Source: Thraustochytrium sp. TN22 (taxonomy: Eukaryota > Sar > Bigyra > Thraustochytrida > Thraustochytriidae). From it: a DNA stretch of 64,000 nucleotides. Location: the NCBI GenBank assembly GCA_013306675.1, contig JABLUY010000029.1, positions 1 through 64,000 on the forward strand. Reading direction: 5' to 3'. Positions 9,100 through 17,303 of the stretch are shown piece by piece. A model generated the notes under the pieces. It had not been told where the DNA came from. It made no database searches and saw only the letters and a program-made list of their open reading frames with translations. Both the position numbers and the translations under genes were made by a program. The first letter of the stretch is position 1; every line of letters starts with the position of its first letter.

Positions 9100-10713
9100 A
9101 TGGCAGATATGTACGAGCTCATCGTGGCAGGCGACCTCGCCGGCGTCCAGCGCGCCGTGCAGGAGGACCCAAGCAAGCTCGATATGCCAATCAGCTCGGA
9201 TTATACGCCGCTTATGTGGTCGCTAAGCCCAAATTTTGCTCGCCGGCCCGCCATCGCGCGGTGGCTCGTCGAGCGCGGCGCCAAGCTCGACCTGCAGGAT
9301 CCGAGCGGATGGACCGCGCTCATGTACGCCTGCTCGTACAACCATCCCGAGATCGCGCAAAATATCGTCGAGCGCGGCGCCAACCTCGACCTGCAGGATA
9401 ACGAACAATGGACTGCGCTCATGTTCGCCTGCAAGAGCGACCAGCCCGAGACCGCGCAAAAGATTATCGAGCACGGCGCCAACCTCGACCTGCAGGATAA
9501 CGAACAATGGACTGCGCTCATGTGTGCCTGCCGGAACGACCAGCCCGAGACCGCGCAGAAGATCGTCGAGCGCGGCGCCAACCTCGACCTGCAGAACCAG
9601 AACGGATGGACCGCGCTCATGTTGGCCTGCCGGTACGACCAGCCCGAGACCGCGCAGAAGATCGTCGAGCGCGGCGCCAACCTCGACCTGAAGAACAAGA
9701 ACGGATGGACCGCGCTCATGATGGCCTGCCGGTACGACCAGCCCGAGACCGCGCAGAAGATCGTCGAGCGCGGCGCCAACCTCGACCTGAAGAACCAGAA
9801 CGGATGGACCGCGCTCATGTTGGCCTGCCAACAGCCTGAGGATGGAACGGGCGACACGCGCGAGGGGATGCTGCGGTGCGTAGAGATATGCTGGGCCGCG
9901 GGCGCCGGGCTGCAGTTCAGGCTCACCTCCGGCCCTGACGCTCTCGCGCTCGCCCGCGCGAAAGGGCGCGATGACGTGGTGAGGTTCCTGGAGTTCGTGA
10001 CCGCGTCGGAGGTGGCGCGCGTCCTGCAGAGCGAGCTGGGCCTCGGGCGCGCTGTGATCCGGAACTTCTACGACGGCGATGTGCTCACGCCCGAGGACTG
10101 CGCGCTGCTGAGCGACATCGACCTGGAGCGGCTCGGGGTGGCGGCCGTCGGAAGGCGGCGCAGGTTCCTCCGGCGGTTCGCGAACGGGGGCGCGGGAACG
10201 CTGCAGCGCGACTCGCTGACGCGGCGGATGGCGCGCCGCGTGTCGGATGCGCTGCGGCGGGGCTCGTTCGCTTACGATGCCTTCTTGACGCACGAGTGGG
10301 GCGAGGACGGGCACTCGAACCATGCGATAGTGAGCCACGTTAATCGACTGCTCAGAGGCAGCGAGAAATCGACCTGGTTCGACGAGCAGCGGCTCACGGG
10401 CGACATCGTGACGCAGATCGACGCCGGCATCCGCGGGTCACGCAAGGTTGTGGTCTTCATCACGCGGCGCTACATGGAGAAGGTGGCCGCGCCCGCTGAA
10501 GTGGATGACTACTGCAAGCAGGAGTTCACGGCGGCGGCGCGCGTGCGCGGGACGGACAATCTGATCCCGGTCGTGCTGGATGCGAGCATGCTCGATACGA
10601 GGACTTGGATCGGGCCGCTGCAGCTGCACTTGGGCGGCGTCCTGTACGTGGACTTCTCCACTTCGGCCAAGCGCGAGGCCAATCTGGCCGCTCTGTTGAC
10701 GCGCATCGGCTAA
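9100..10713 (+). CDS. Ankyrin-SAM-TIR protein (putative NADase signalling protein)
   Basis: 537 aa from the ATG at 9100. Residues about 1-275 are ankyrin repeats. Six consecutive 33-residue units carry GA(N/K)LDL at exactly 99-bp steps (9277, 9376, 9475, 9574, 9673, 9772), with near-identical DNA. A SAM-like segment follows (about 310-370, with LLSDIDLERLGV and GRRRRFLRRF). A TIR domain runs from YDAFLTHEW (about 391) to the end. In TIR enzymes such as SARM1 a Glu in this region cleaves NAD+; here DYCKQEF places E475 at the equivalent spot. The order repeats-SAM-TIR parallels SARM1 (ARM-SAM-SAM-TIR), which drives NAD+ loss and cell death. Enzyme activity here is inferred. There is no signal peptide or membrane segment, so it is probably cytosolic. 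Confidence 0.88.
   Translation: MADMYELIVAGDLAGVQRAVQEDPSKLDMPISSDYTPLMWSLSPNFARRPAIARWLVERGAKLDLQDPSGWTALMYACSYNHPEIAQNIVERGANLDLQDNEQWTALMFACKSDQPETAQKIIEHGANLDLQDNEQWTALMCACRNDQPETAQKIVERGANLDLQNQNGWTALMLACRYDQPETAQKIVERGANLDLKNKNGWTALMMACRYDQPETAQKIVERGANLDLKNQNGWTALMLACQQPEDGTGDTREGMLRCVEICWAAGAGLQFRLTSGPDALALARAKGRDDVVRFLEFVTASEVARVLQSELGLGRAVIRNFYDGDVLTPEDCALLSDIDLERLGVAAVGRRRRFLRRFANGGAGTLQRDSLTRRMARRVSDALRRGSFAYDAFLTHEWGEDGHSNHAIVSHVNRLLRGSEKSTWFDEQRLTGDIVTQIDAGIRGSRKVVVFITRRYMEKVAAPAEVDDYCKQEFTAAARVRGTDNLIPVVLDASMLDTRTWIGPLQLHLGGVLYVDFSTSAKREANLAALLTRIG
9277..9840 (+). repeat. 99-bp coding tandem repeat (ankyrin units)
   Basis: Six in-frame 99-bp units encode 33-aa ankyrin repeats. 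Units two to six differ at only a few positions, mostly in the variable surface codons (DNEQ, NQNG, NKNG), while the framework is almost unchanged. This implies recent unit duplication or homogenisation. Confidence 0.9.
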
Positions 10714-11128
10714 AAAGAAGAGCTATCGTTGTTTTCTGTTCAGCGCTTTGTGTGCTGCTGGCGCCGCTTTTGTTTGTTCGTGTGGGCTGCACGCGCAGCG
10801 CAGCGCCCCGCACCGCACTCACGCACACGCGCCTGCGCATATGTATGATCGGGAGCGCCGCTAGCGTTGACATGAAGGCGCTCGTCCGCGCGCGCCGCCC
10901 ACGTGCTCTAGCCAAGAAGCAAGCAAGCAAGCAAGCAAGCCCTTTTACGCCATGATGATGTGGAGCCGGCGGCGACCGACGACTGTATTCAGCAGCAAAA
11001 CTCTCTCTTCATCAAAGGGTCAGGGTCTATCGGCGGAGCGGAAGGGGCAGGGCTAGAGGTGCGCTGCGCTCCCTCTGGCTGGTCTTCACACATCATCCTT
11101 GCTCGGCTGTTGCTCGCTGGGCATGGCT
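10714..11128. other. Convergent 3' flank of the TIR and Cys-rich genes
   Basis: No gene seen. It contains an (AAGC)n run at about 10914-10940. The same GCAA/TTGC tetramer recurs near 22615-22640 and 28995-29010. Confidence 0.6.
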
Positions 11129-11824
11129 TCATTTGCTCGTGCTGGTACTTGCTGACTGTGACCCAGGAGCCTCGGCACCGGCGTCGGCTGCGCCAGAGCA
11201 GACAGAGCAGGCACACGTGGTGCCCAAAATAGCGCAGGCGCGGCAGACAACCTTGCCGCAAAGCGTGGAGAAGGCGACGGAGGAGCGGCACACGACCTTG
11301 CCGCACTCGCCGGTGCAGGGCTCGCTAGTTCGCTTGCACTTGGGACAGAGCGGAGTCACGGGGAGCGCGCCCTCGCGCGTCGCGGAGAGTCGCAAGCAGG
11401 CGAGGCAAATCTCCCAGTCCTGAGCGCTGGAGAGGCACGGCCTGCAAACGGCGGCGCAGCCATCGCAACATGGAAACACCTCGTCGTGCGGGAAAGCCTT
11501 GCTGCACACGTCACAGGACCGGTCCCTCACATCGGTCGAGCGTACGGTCATGGTCTTCTCATACGCGTCAATGTTCTTCTCAATCACGTCCAGCTGGCCG
11601 ATGAACTGCTGGAGAAGCGCAGGGCTCTTCCATACCTCGGACGCGAACTTGCCTCCAATGGCGAAGCCATCCTTGCCAATGCCCAGCGTTTCCAGAAACA
11701 GCAGGTCCATCTTGCCGTCCTCCACGCTGCGAAACTGCCTTCGCCGCAGCTTTGCGCCCGGGTACCTGGGCTCGTCGTCGCTGCGTCTTGGCGCCTTGCC
11801 GCGCGGTGGTTGGGCCTTGGACAT
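11129..11824 (-). CDS. Cys-rich zinc-binding-like protein, hypothetical
   Basis: 231 aa from the ATG at 11824. The N-terminal half is basic, then mixed helical (KMDLLFLETLGIGKDGF, LLQQFIGQLDVIEKNID). The C-terminal half has about twenty Cys in pairs, including CDVCSKAF, CCDGCAAVCRPC, CLACL, CPKC, CTGECGKVVC and CGKVVCRACAI, which look like tandem zinc-binding knuckles. The CGKVVC unit occurs twice, about 17 residues apart, as an internal duplication. The spacing fits no RING, PHD or FYVE pattern I can name. Head-to-head with the membrane protein at 12108. The open frame extends further upstream through Arg-rich low complexity that I treat as untranslated. Confidence 0.6.
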   Translation of the reverse strand: MSKAQPPRGKAPRRSDDEPRYPGAKLRRRQFRSVEDGKMDLLFLETLGIGKDGFAIGGKFASEVWKSPALLQQFIGQLDVIEKNIDAYEKTMTVRSTDVRDRSCDVCSKAFPHDEVFPCCDGCAAVCRPCLSSAQDWEICLACLRLSATREGALPVTPLCPKCKRTSEPCTGECGKVVCRSSVAFSTLCGKVVCRACAILGTTCACSVCSGAADAGAEAPGSQSASTSTSK

Positions 11825-11911
11825 GGTGCCGCCGCTGCCGCCGCCGGTCGTCCGTCCGCCGGCCGTGTAGCTCGGACCTTGAGCGGGGTGCGAGAGGGGC
11901 TCGGCAGTGCG

Positions 11912-11942
<31 letters not shown>

Positions 11943-12107
11943 TGCCGCCGCCGCCGTCGCCACCGCAGGAGCCGCGGCTGGCTTGCAACGAGGTCTGCTG
12001 CGGCCATGCAAAAGATGCAAAGACCATTCATTCACTCCACTTCCGCCGCCGCCGAGGCTCGCGGCGCGGCGGCCCGCGCGCGCGGCAGCGCGGCGGCTGC
12101 AGCTACC

Positions 12108-14672
12108 ATGTCGGCGCGTCCGGCGGCGCCAACGTTCGCGTACGCGCGCAACGCCGGGCAGGGCCCGAACGGGTACGAGGACCTGCTGGACGAGGTGCTG
12201 TATGCCGGGCCGACGCAGGCCGGCGCGCGGGTGAACATCACGCTGCCGGACGCAGCGCGCGAAAACGTTCTCGCGGGCCAGGTGGCGGCGCTCGTCTCCG
12301 TGTCGCTGGAATCGTCCAGCGTGCCCACGTACGAGCGGCGCGGGCCCGTGCCCATCACGGCGCTGGCCTCCGCGGATGGCGCCTTCGCGCCGTTCCCCGC
12401 GCTCGTGGACGCCGTGGACGACGACATGTACATGGTGGGCTCGTGCTCGGGCCGCGACGACCTCTTGGCCACGCCCATGCTGGTGTACACGAGCGAGGCG
12501 GATTTCTCGCACGGCAACGACAGCAGCGTGACGCTCATGGAGAATTATACGCTGGTGTACGACAACCCGCTGCTGGGTTACACAGGCGCCATCGATGCGT
12601 CGGGGCTGCCGACGGACTGGAACGAAACGGCCCTGGGCGGGGCACCCGTCTTCTCTGAGGTGGCCTGGTTTCTTTACAACTGCCGCGAAGCCGACTGGTA
12701 CCGGCCTGCGTGGTACGCGCTCGTCTTCTACGACTTCCCTCGCATCGTTCCGTCGGAGTACTTTGTGTACCCGCGCTCGGATTCGTTCACCGTGTACCTG
12801 CTGAGCGTGCTTCTGACGGCGGTCCCGCTGGTGTGCATCGCCTTGCTGGTGCTGCTGTTTGCGCCGTTCTCGGCGCTCTTGCATCTGGCCGCGGAGCGCC
12901 TGCGCAAAGTGCGGCGGAGGATGCGGCACCGGCGCGCGCGCAAGGCGTACGCGGCCAAGGTGAAGCGGCGATCGACGGGGCAGTCGATTGAGATGACGAG
13001 CCTGGTGCGCGCGCGACCCACGCGGACGAGCAGCACCGCCTCGAGCGAGGACGCCGAGACCGAGGACGATCGCTACACGGACGACGAGACGGCGCGTGGC
13101 ACGACCTTGCGCGGGGCGCCGCGCGACTGCTGCGCGTCGTCCCTTTGCTGCGGCGGCGCATGCGCCTGCAGCTGCTGCTGTCCCGGGGCCGGCGGGCCTC
13201 AGACGCGCCCCACCGGCCGCCTGGGATCCCTACGGGGTGGCACCTTGTCCGGGAATCATGAGGCGCTGGGCCAGGACGAGGACCTGCTACGGTCGCGCGA
13301 CACGCGAAAAAATGCAATGCGGCTCAGGCGCGAGATCACGGAGCTCAACGTGCGGCTCAAACACACGGTGACGCCGAGCAGCTTGGCAAAGCGCGCGGTG
13401 CTCATCGTCCTGCTGCTGCTGGCGCTTGTGGAGGTTCCGCTTGGCATCGGGCTCGCGTTGCGGTTTGACAGCGTGCTTGTCAATTTCCAGGAGGGCTCGG
13501 ATGATGCGGCGAGCGCCTTCAACGTGGCCTGGCAGGACGCGCAGGCTCGCCTCGACACAGTGGACGCCTTCTCGGACGCCTGTGGCGGCTCACTCTCCAG
13601 CAATGCGAGCGCCGCGCTCCAGCAAGAGCGCGAGATCTTGGCCAACTTCACCGCCATGGTCAATCCGGAGAACGTGCTGCCGGCTAATCTCGACTTTATT
13701 GGCGGTCTGCGTCTGGCTGTGCAGGTGGTCTGGCAGTTTCTGAACGCGCTGCTCTGCCTCATGGTAGTCAGTGCCATCTGGTCCGGCGTGCTCACGTACT
13801 GCAGGTTCACCTGGGGCGAGGAGAAGGTGGTGTGTCAGCGGCCTTCGTTCGTGCTGGGCAGCTGCGTGGCAACCTTTATCATCCTCACCAGCAGCCTTGT
13901 CTGGGTGGCGGCCGGCTTCTTCACAATTATCATCTCCGTGCTGGCGGACGCGTGCCGGCGTCCGAGCTTCTTGCAGGTCAACACGACTATGGTCAACTAC
14001 CTCGGAGGCGAGGAGGCGCAGGCCGACGCGCAAATCTACAACTTCAAGTACGCCTTCGAACAGACCATCGCGAACGGCACGGCGACGCGCACCTCGGTGA
14101 CAAACTTCAACGTGGCGTCCTACCTGGTGTACTGCCAGACCACCGCCATGGTCTTCAATCCGTATGGCTTTTTGTTGAGCAACGCGAATGAAGCGCACCA
14201 GGCGGTGGTGGCCGAGGCTGCTTTTTCGTGCAGCGAGCCGGCGGCCTCCGCGTATGCCGAACCGGGCTTCTACGCGACGGCGCAGGAACAGACGCAGTGC
14301 GGCGAGCTGTCGCTCTCGTTTGGCAGCGCTGTGGACGACTTGTGCATCTCCGGGGGCATCTCGCAAGTTTTCGCGTTCTTTGTCTCTCTCATCCTCTTTA
14401 GTCTGGTGGCCATGGTCGTCTACAACAACTCGCGAGAGCTGACGCCCAACCTGTACCGTCTCCACATGGGCAAGAAGCTGCAGGATCGCATCCAACACCT
14501 GCAGGCGGAGCTGCGCGACGTGCTGCGTGGGCGTGGCTCCGGTCAGAGCCAGAGCAATCACCTGGAGCCGGGTCTCGCGGTGGACCGCGCCGGCTTCGGC
14601 GAATCCGCAAACGGGGAAACCAGCGACATTTTGCGGCAGCGCATCGCGCAGACGGACCTGGATACTGTCTGA
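12108..14672 (+). CDS. Large multi-pass membrane protein, unknown
   Basis: 854 aa from the ATG at 12108 (accATGt context; an ATG at 12006 is in frame). An Asn-glycosylation-rich N-terminal domain (NITL, NDSS, NYTL, NETA) of about 230 residues precedes the first clear span, VYLLSVLLTAVPLVCIALLV. A basic cytosolic loop follows with a dense Cys cluster near residues 344-365 (CCASSLCCGGACACSCCC), a likely palmitoylation or metal site. Further spans include AVLIVLLLLALVEVPLGIGL, two near residues 550-620 and one near 765, with extracellular loops bearing NAS, NFT and NTT. The C-terminus is polar and helical. The layout of paired spans with large glycosylated loops recalls prominin or tweety proteins in outline only. 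I do not recognise a family. Confidence 0.7.
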   Translation: MSARPAAPTFAYARNAGQGPNGYEDLLDEVLYAGPTQAGARVNITLPDAARENVLAGQVAALVSVSLESSSVPTYERRGPVPITALASADGAFAPFPALVDAVDDDMYMVGSCSGRDDLLATPMLVYTSEADFSHGNDSSVTLMENYTLVYDNPLLGYTGAIDASGLPTDWNETALGGAPVFSEVAWFLYNCREADWYRPAWYALVFYDFPRIVPSEYFVYPRSDSFTVYLLSVLLTAVPLVCIALLVLLFAPFSALLHLAAERLRKVRRRMRHRRARKAYAAKVKRRSTGQSIEMTSLVRARPTRTSSTASSEDAETEDDRYTDDETARGTTLRGAPRDCCASSLCCGGACACSCCCPGAGGPQTRPTGRLGSLRGGTLSGNHEALGQDEDLLRSRDTRKNAMRLRREITELNVRLKHTVTPSSLAKRAVLIVLLLLALVEVPLGIGLALRFDSVLVNFQEGSDDAASAFNVAWQDAQARLDTVDAFSDACGGSLSSNASAALQQEREILANFTAMVNPENVLPANLDFIGGLRLAVQVVWQFLNALLCLMVVSAIWSGVLTYCRFTWGEEKVVCQRPSFVLGSCVATFIILTSSLVWVAAGFFTIIISVLADACRRPSFLQVNTTMVNYLGGEEAQADAQIYNFKYAFEQTIANGTATRTSVTNFNVASYLVYCQTTAMVFNPYGFLLSNANEAHQAVVAEAAFSCSEPAASAYAEPGFYATAQEQTQCGELSLSFGSAVDDLCISGGISQVFAFFVSLILFSLVAMVVYNNSRELTPNLYRLHMGKKLQDRIQHLQAELRDVLRGRGSGQSQSNHLEPGLAVDRAGFGESANGETSDILRQRIAQTDLDTV

Positions 14673-15264
14673 AAGCTTTGTAAATTCAGAAACTGTCAAA
14701 TGTTGGAACTCACTGCCAGTGAGGCCATTTTTTGCCTACGTTGGGAAATGGATCTCTGGTGCAGGTCAAGGTTTGCGATACTGGCTAAAGCTGCAGCCAT
14801 TCATGCGATGCCAGTTGACGGACTTGTTCTGCAAGTCCAGACTGGAAGTGTGCACATCAAAAGGACTTTCGATGTTGGCCAAATGTTCGCAGGCCTTGCC
14901 TGAGAAGCTTCGGTTGATTCCAAGTATGAGCTGCAGTGGCGAGAACAGGTCTTGGTGAGCGGCAAGCACAGGTCTTGGCGAGCGGCGAGCGGGCCATGGC
15001 GGCTCTCATGCATCGCGCGTTCTTGCTGGAGCGTCGTCGCGGCAAAGACAGGTCTTGGCGAGTGGCGTGCGGGCCATGGCGGTTCTCATGCTCGCGCGTT
15101 CTTGCTGGAGCGTCGTCACAGCAAAGACAGGTCTTGGCGAGTAGCGAGCGGGCCATGGCGCTTCTCATGCTCGCGCGTCCTTGCTGAAGCGTCGTCACTC
15201 CAAGGCGTCGAAGCGAAGTCACTGTTCACAGGCAAGGAAAATGCATGTAAGCTTTGGTAGTTAC
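14673..15264. other. Convergent 3' flank with an 80-bp minisatellite
   Basis: The first 270 bases hold nothing recognised. From 14946 on lies an array derived from the GT32 3' coding end (separate entry). Confidence 0.6.
14946..15200. repeat. ~80-bp minisatellite related to the 3' coding end of the GT32 gene
   Basis: Units begin with CAGGTCTTGG at 14969, 15049 and 15128, with a partial unit at 14946. Each resembles GT32 coding bases around 15373-15460: about 33 bp from CAGGTCTTG through GGCCATGGC differ at only three or four positions, and GCGTTCTTGC also recurs. Read on the minus strand, units give AMARSPLAKTC-like peptides, against AMAYSPLVKTC in the enzyme. Confidence 0.82.
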
Positions 15265-16368
15265 TTAGAAGTTGAATAGGAACTCAAAGAGACCGTCCCC
15301 CATGTTGGACATGTAGGAGACAGAGTTGTGGTGCAGGCCAAAGTGGCAGTTGTCTGTACGGTGCCAGTCACCGCAGGTCTTGACGAGCGGCGAGTAGGCC
15401 ATGGCAGCGCGCGCTAGGCGCGAGAGCGCGGGGGCGTTCTTGCCGGCGTCGCCAAGCGGGATGCGGTGGAAATTTTCGCACGGCAGCATGTGCGCCCAGG
15501 TGGCGTCCGGGACACGGCGCATGGCCTCGTCCACCATGGACGGACCGGTCGAGCTGAGCACCTTGTGGCTGGCGCGGCGCTCCGTCATGATCTGAAAGGT
15601 GATGTTCCAGAAAGGGTCGCCCTTGGGACTCGCCATGAGGCTGTTCTGCACCTCCTCATTGACCTTGTACGGTGACTCGATGAGGCTGGCGCGATCCTGA
15701 GGCAGGTGCGCCCAGAAGTTCTCGAACGGCTCGTAGTCGAGGTCCGCGTATACGCCGCCATACCGGTACAACACAAAGTAGCGCGCGGCGTCGGCGCGCT
15801 GAATGTTCATGTAGAAGCCGTCGTAGACCTCCAGAAACCAGGGAAAGTCGCGCTTGATGAGCTCGCGCGCGTTCTCGTCCGTCCAAAGCATGTGCGTGTA
15901 CTCGGGCTCCGGAAAAAGCGTCTTCCAGAGCGCGTGGTAGCGGGCAAAGTCGCCAGCCGGCACCGTGTCATCCTTCCACTGCTGGTGGATGATCTTGGGC
16001 AGCGAAAGCGGGCCGACCGAGGCCGGCAGGCCTCGCCGCGGTTCCGCCTCGAGGCGGGCCCTCGTATCGCGCGCCACGCGGCACGGATCCGCTGCCGACA
16101 GCCACGCCAGCGTCAGGTACAGCACGTTGAGCGCAAAGATGCCCAGTGCCGCGACCGCGGCCCAGCGCACCGCCCGCAGCAGCCGGCCCTGTAGCAGCTT
16201 GTCGCTGAGCGCGCGCGGCGACGCCAGCGCGGCAGCGGCATGCCAGCCGCCTGCGCTTGTGCCGCCGTCATCGCTGTTGCCCGACGCCGCGAGCGCCGCG
16301 AGCTCCACGTCATGGGCCTCCGAGCGGTCCTCCGCGCCGACCGCGCGCCCTGTGCGCCGCGACAGCAT
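15265..16368 (-). CDS. GT32-family glycosyltransferase (OCH1-like), type II membrane
   Basis: 367 aa from the ATG at 16368. Golgi-type layout: a cytosolic N-terminus of about 65 residues, one signal-anchor (WAAVAALGIFALNVLYLTLA), then the catalytic domain. Family hallmarks are LPKIIHQQWKD at the domain start, MLWTDENARELI, then RADAARYFVLYRYGGVYADL, which carries the metal- and sugar-nucleotide-binding DxD (ADLDYE). Proteins of this group add mannose or other hexoses to glycoproteins or glycolipids from nucleotide sugars; donor and acceptor cannot be told here. The C-terminal CGDWHRTDNCHFGLHHNSVS is complete. Copies of part of this 3' region form the minisatellite just downstream. Confidence 0.88.
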   Translation of the reverse strand: MLSRRTGRAVGAEDRSEAHDVELAALAASGNSDDGGTSAGGWHAAAALASPRALSDKLLQGRLLRAVRWAAVAALGIFALNVLYLTLAWLSAADPCRVARDTRARLEAEPRRGLPASVGPLSLPKIIHQQWKDDTVPAGDFARYHALWKTLFPEPEYTHMLWTDENARELIKRDFPWFLEVYDGFYMNIQRADAARYFVLYRYGGVYADLDYEPFENFWAHLPQDRASLIESPYKVNEEVQNSLMASPKGDPFWNITFQIMTERRASHKVLSSTGPSMVDEAMRRVPDATWAHMLPCENFHRIPLGDAGKNAPALSRLARAAMAYSPLVKTCGDWHRTDNCHFGLHHNSVSYMSNMGDGLFEFLFNF

Positions 16369-16506
16369 CTCTCGCTGGCGCAGCTCGCCGGCGCCGGCGC
16401 CACCTGTGTGTTTGCTTTTGACTCACGTCGGGCTTCCGCTTCCTTCCTTTGTCCTCGTCAGAGGACAGCGAGACGAGGTACTGGAAAGTCTGCCAGTGCC
16501 CTCTAC

Positions 16507-16551
<45 letters not shown>
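16507..16551 (+). repeat. (CAG)n microsatellite
   Basis: About fifteen CAG units with a single AAG interruption, in noncoding sequence about 140 bp upstream of the GT32 start codon. Confidence 0.92.
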
Positions 16552-16811
16552 GGCACCTTCACCAACAGAACGTCACGCTGCAGTGCTGCAGTGCTTCAAG
16601 GATGCCAGGCCTCGTCTCTCTCGCTCACGTTACGCTTAGGCAAAAGCCCGACAACAGAACACATGGAGAGTGTTGCGGATGGCACGGTCAGGGCCGCCGT
16701 GGTCTTGGAATCTTTTTCACGTTTTTCCCCAGAGCACGCCCAGCAAAGGCGGCGTGTAAATCAACTCTGGCAGCAAATTCCGTTCAAGCGAGCAATACTG
16801 ATCAGCAAGGA

Positions 16812-17044
16812 GATCTGGCGAGCAGCACCGCCTCCTTCAACATTCACCTTTCTAGCCCCGTCCTCTTCGATCTGGCGAGCAGCACCGCCTCCTTCAACAT
16901 TCACCTTTCTAGCCCCGTCCTCTTCGATCTGGCGAGCAGCACCGCCTCCTTCAACGTTCACCTTTCTAGCCCCGTCCTCTTCGATCTGGCGAGCAGCACC
17001 GCCTCCTTCAACATTCACCTTTCTAGCCTAGCCCCGTCCTCTTC
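16812..17044. repeat. 57-bp minisatellite, four units
   Basis: Units start with GATCTGGCGAGCAGCACC at 16812, 16869, 16926 and 16983. They are almost identical (one A/G change in unit three, a 4-bp insertion at the end of unit four). A degenerate fifth unit may follow. Because 57 is a multiple of three, frames stay open on both strands, but neither reads like a real protein. Confidence 0.93.
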
Positions 17045-17303
17045 TCGGGCTTCTTCTCGTTTGGCGAATAGCACCGTTGATCATCGACTTCGAGGCGCTT
17101 TGGTCAGAAGCTGAATACAAAATACAAAGGGTGTTGCAGGGATAAGAGGACCGACTTGTTCTCGTCCGATCTCGACAGCGCAACATGCGGTCTCGCACGC
17201 CTCAGGGTCACGCGTTGCCCTGACAACCTTAGCTTCGCGCATAGGCGGCGTCCTCGTCGCATGGAGGTACTCGGACGTTTCGGTCTCGATGAAAGAATCT
17301 TGG

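Larger units (their letters stand above)
16369..17303. other. 935-bp flank with CAG microsatellite and 57-bp minisatellite
   Basis: Leader of the GT32 gene (-) and 3' flank of the RING gene (-). It contains the CAG run at 16507-16551 and the four-unit 57-bp array at 16812-17044. No gene supported. Confidence 0.6.

Noticed and set aside
16761-17018. 85-codon frame through the 57-bp minisatellite as a repeat protein
   Set aside because: Openness follows from the 57-bp unit being a multiple of three; both strands are open equally and neither product has a plausible start context or family.
16812-17044. CRISPR-like array
   Set aside because: Units are contiguous with no unique spacers, and the genome is eukaryotic.
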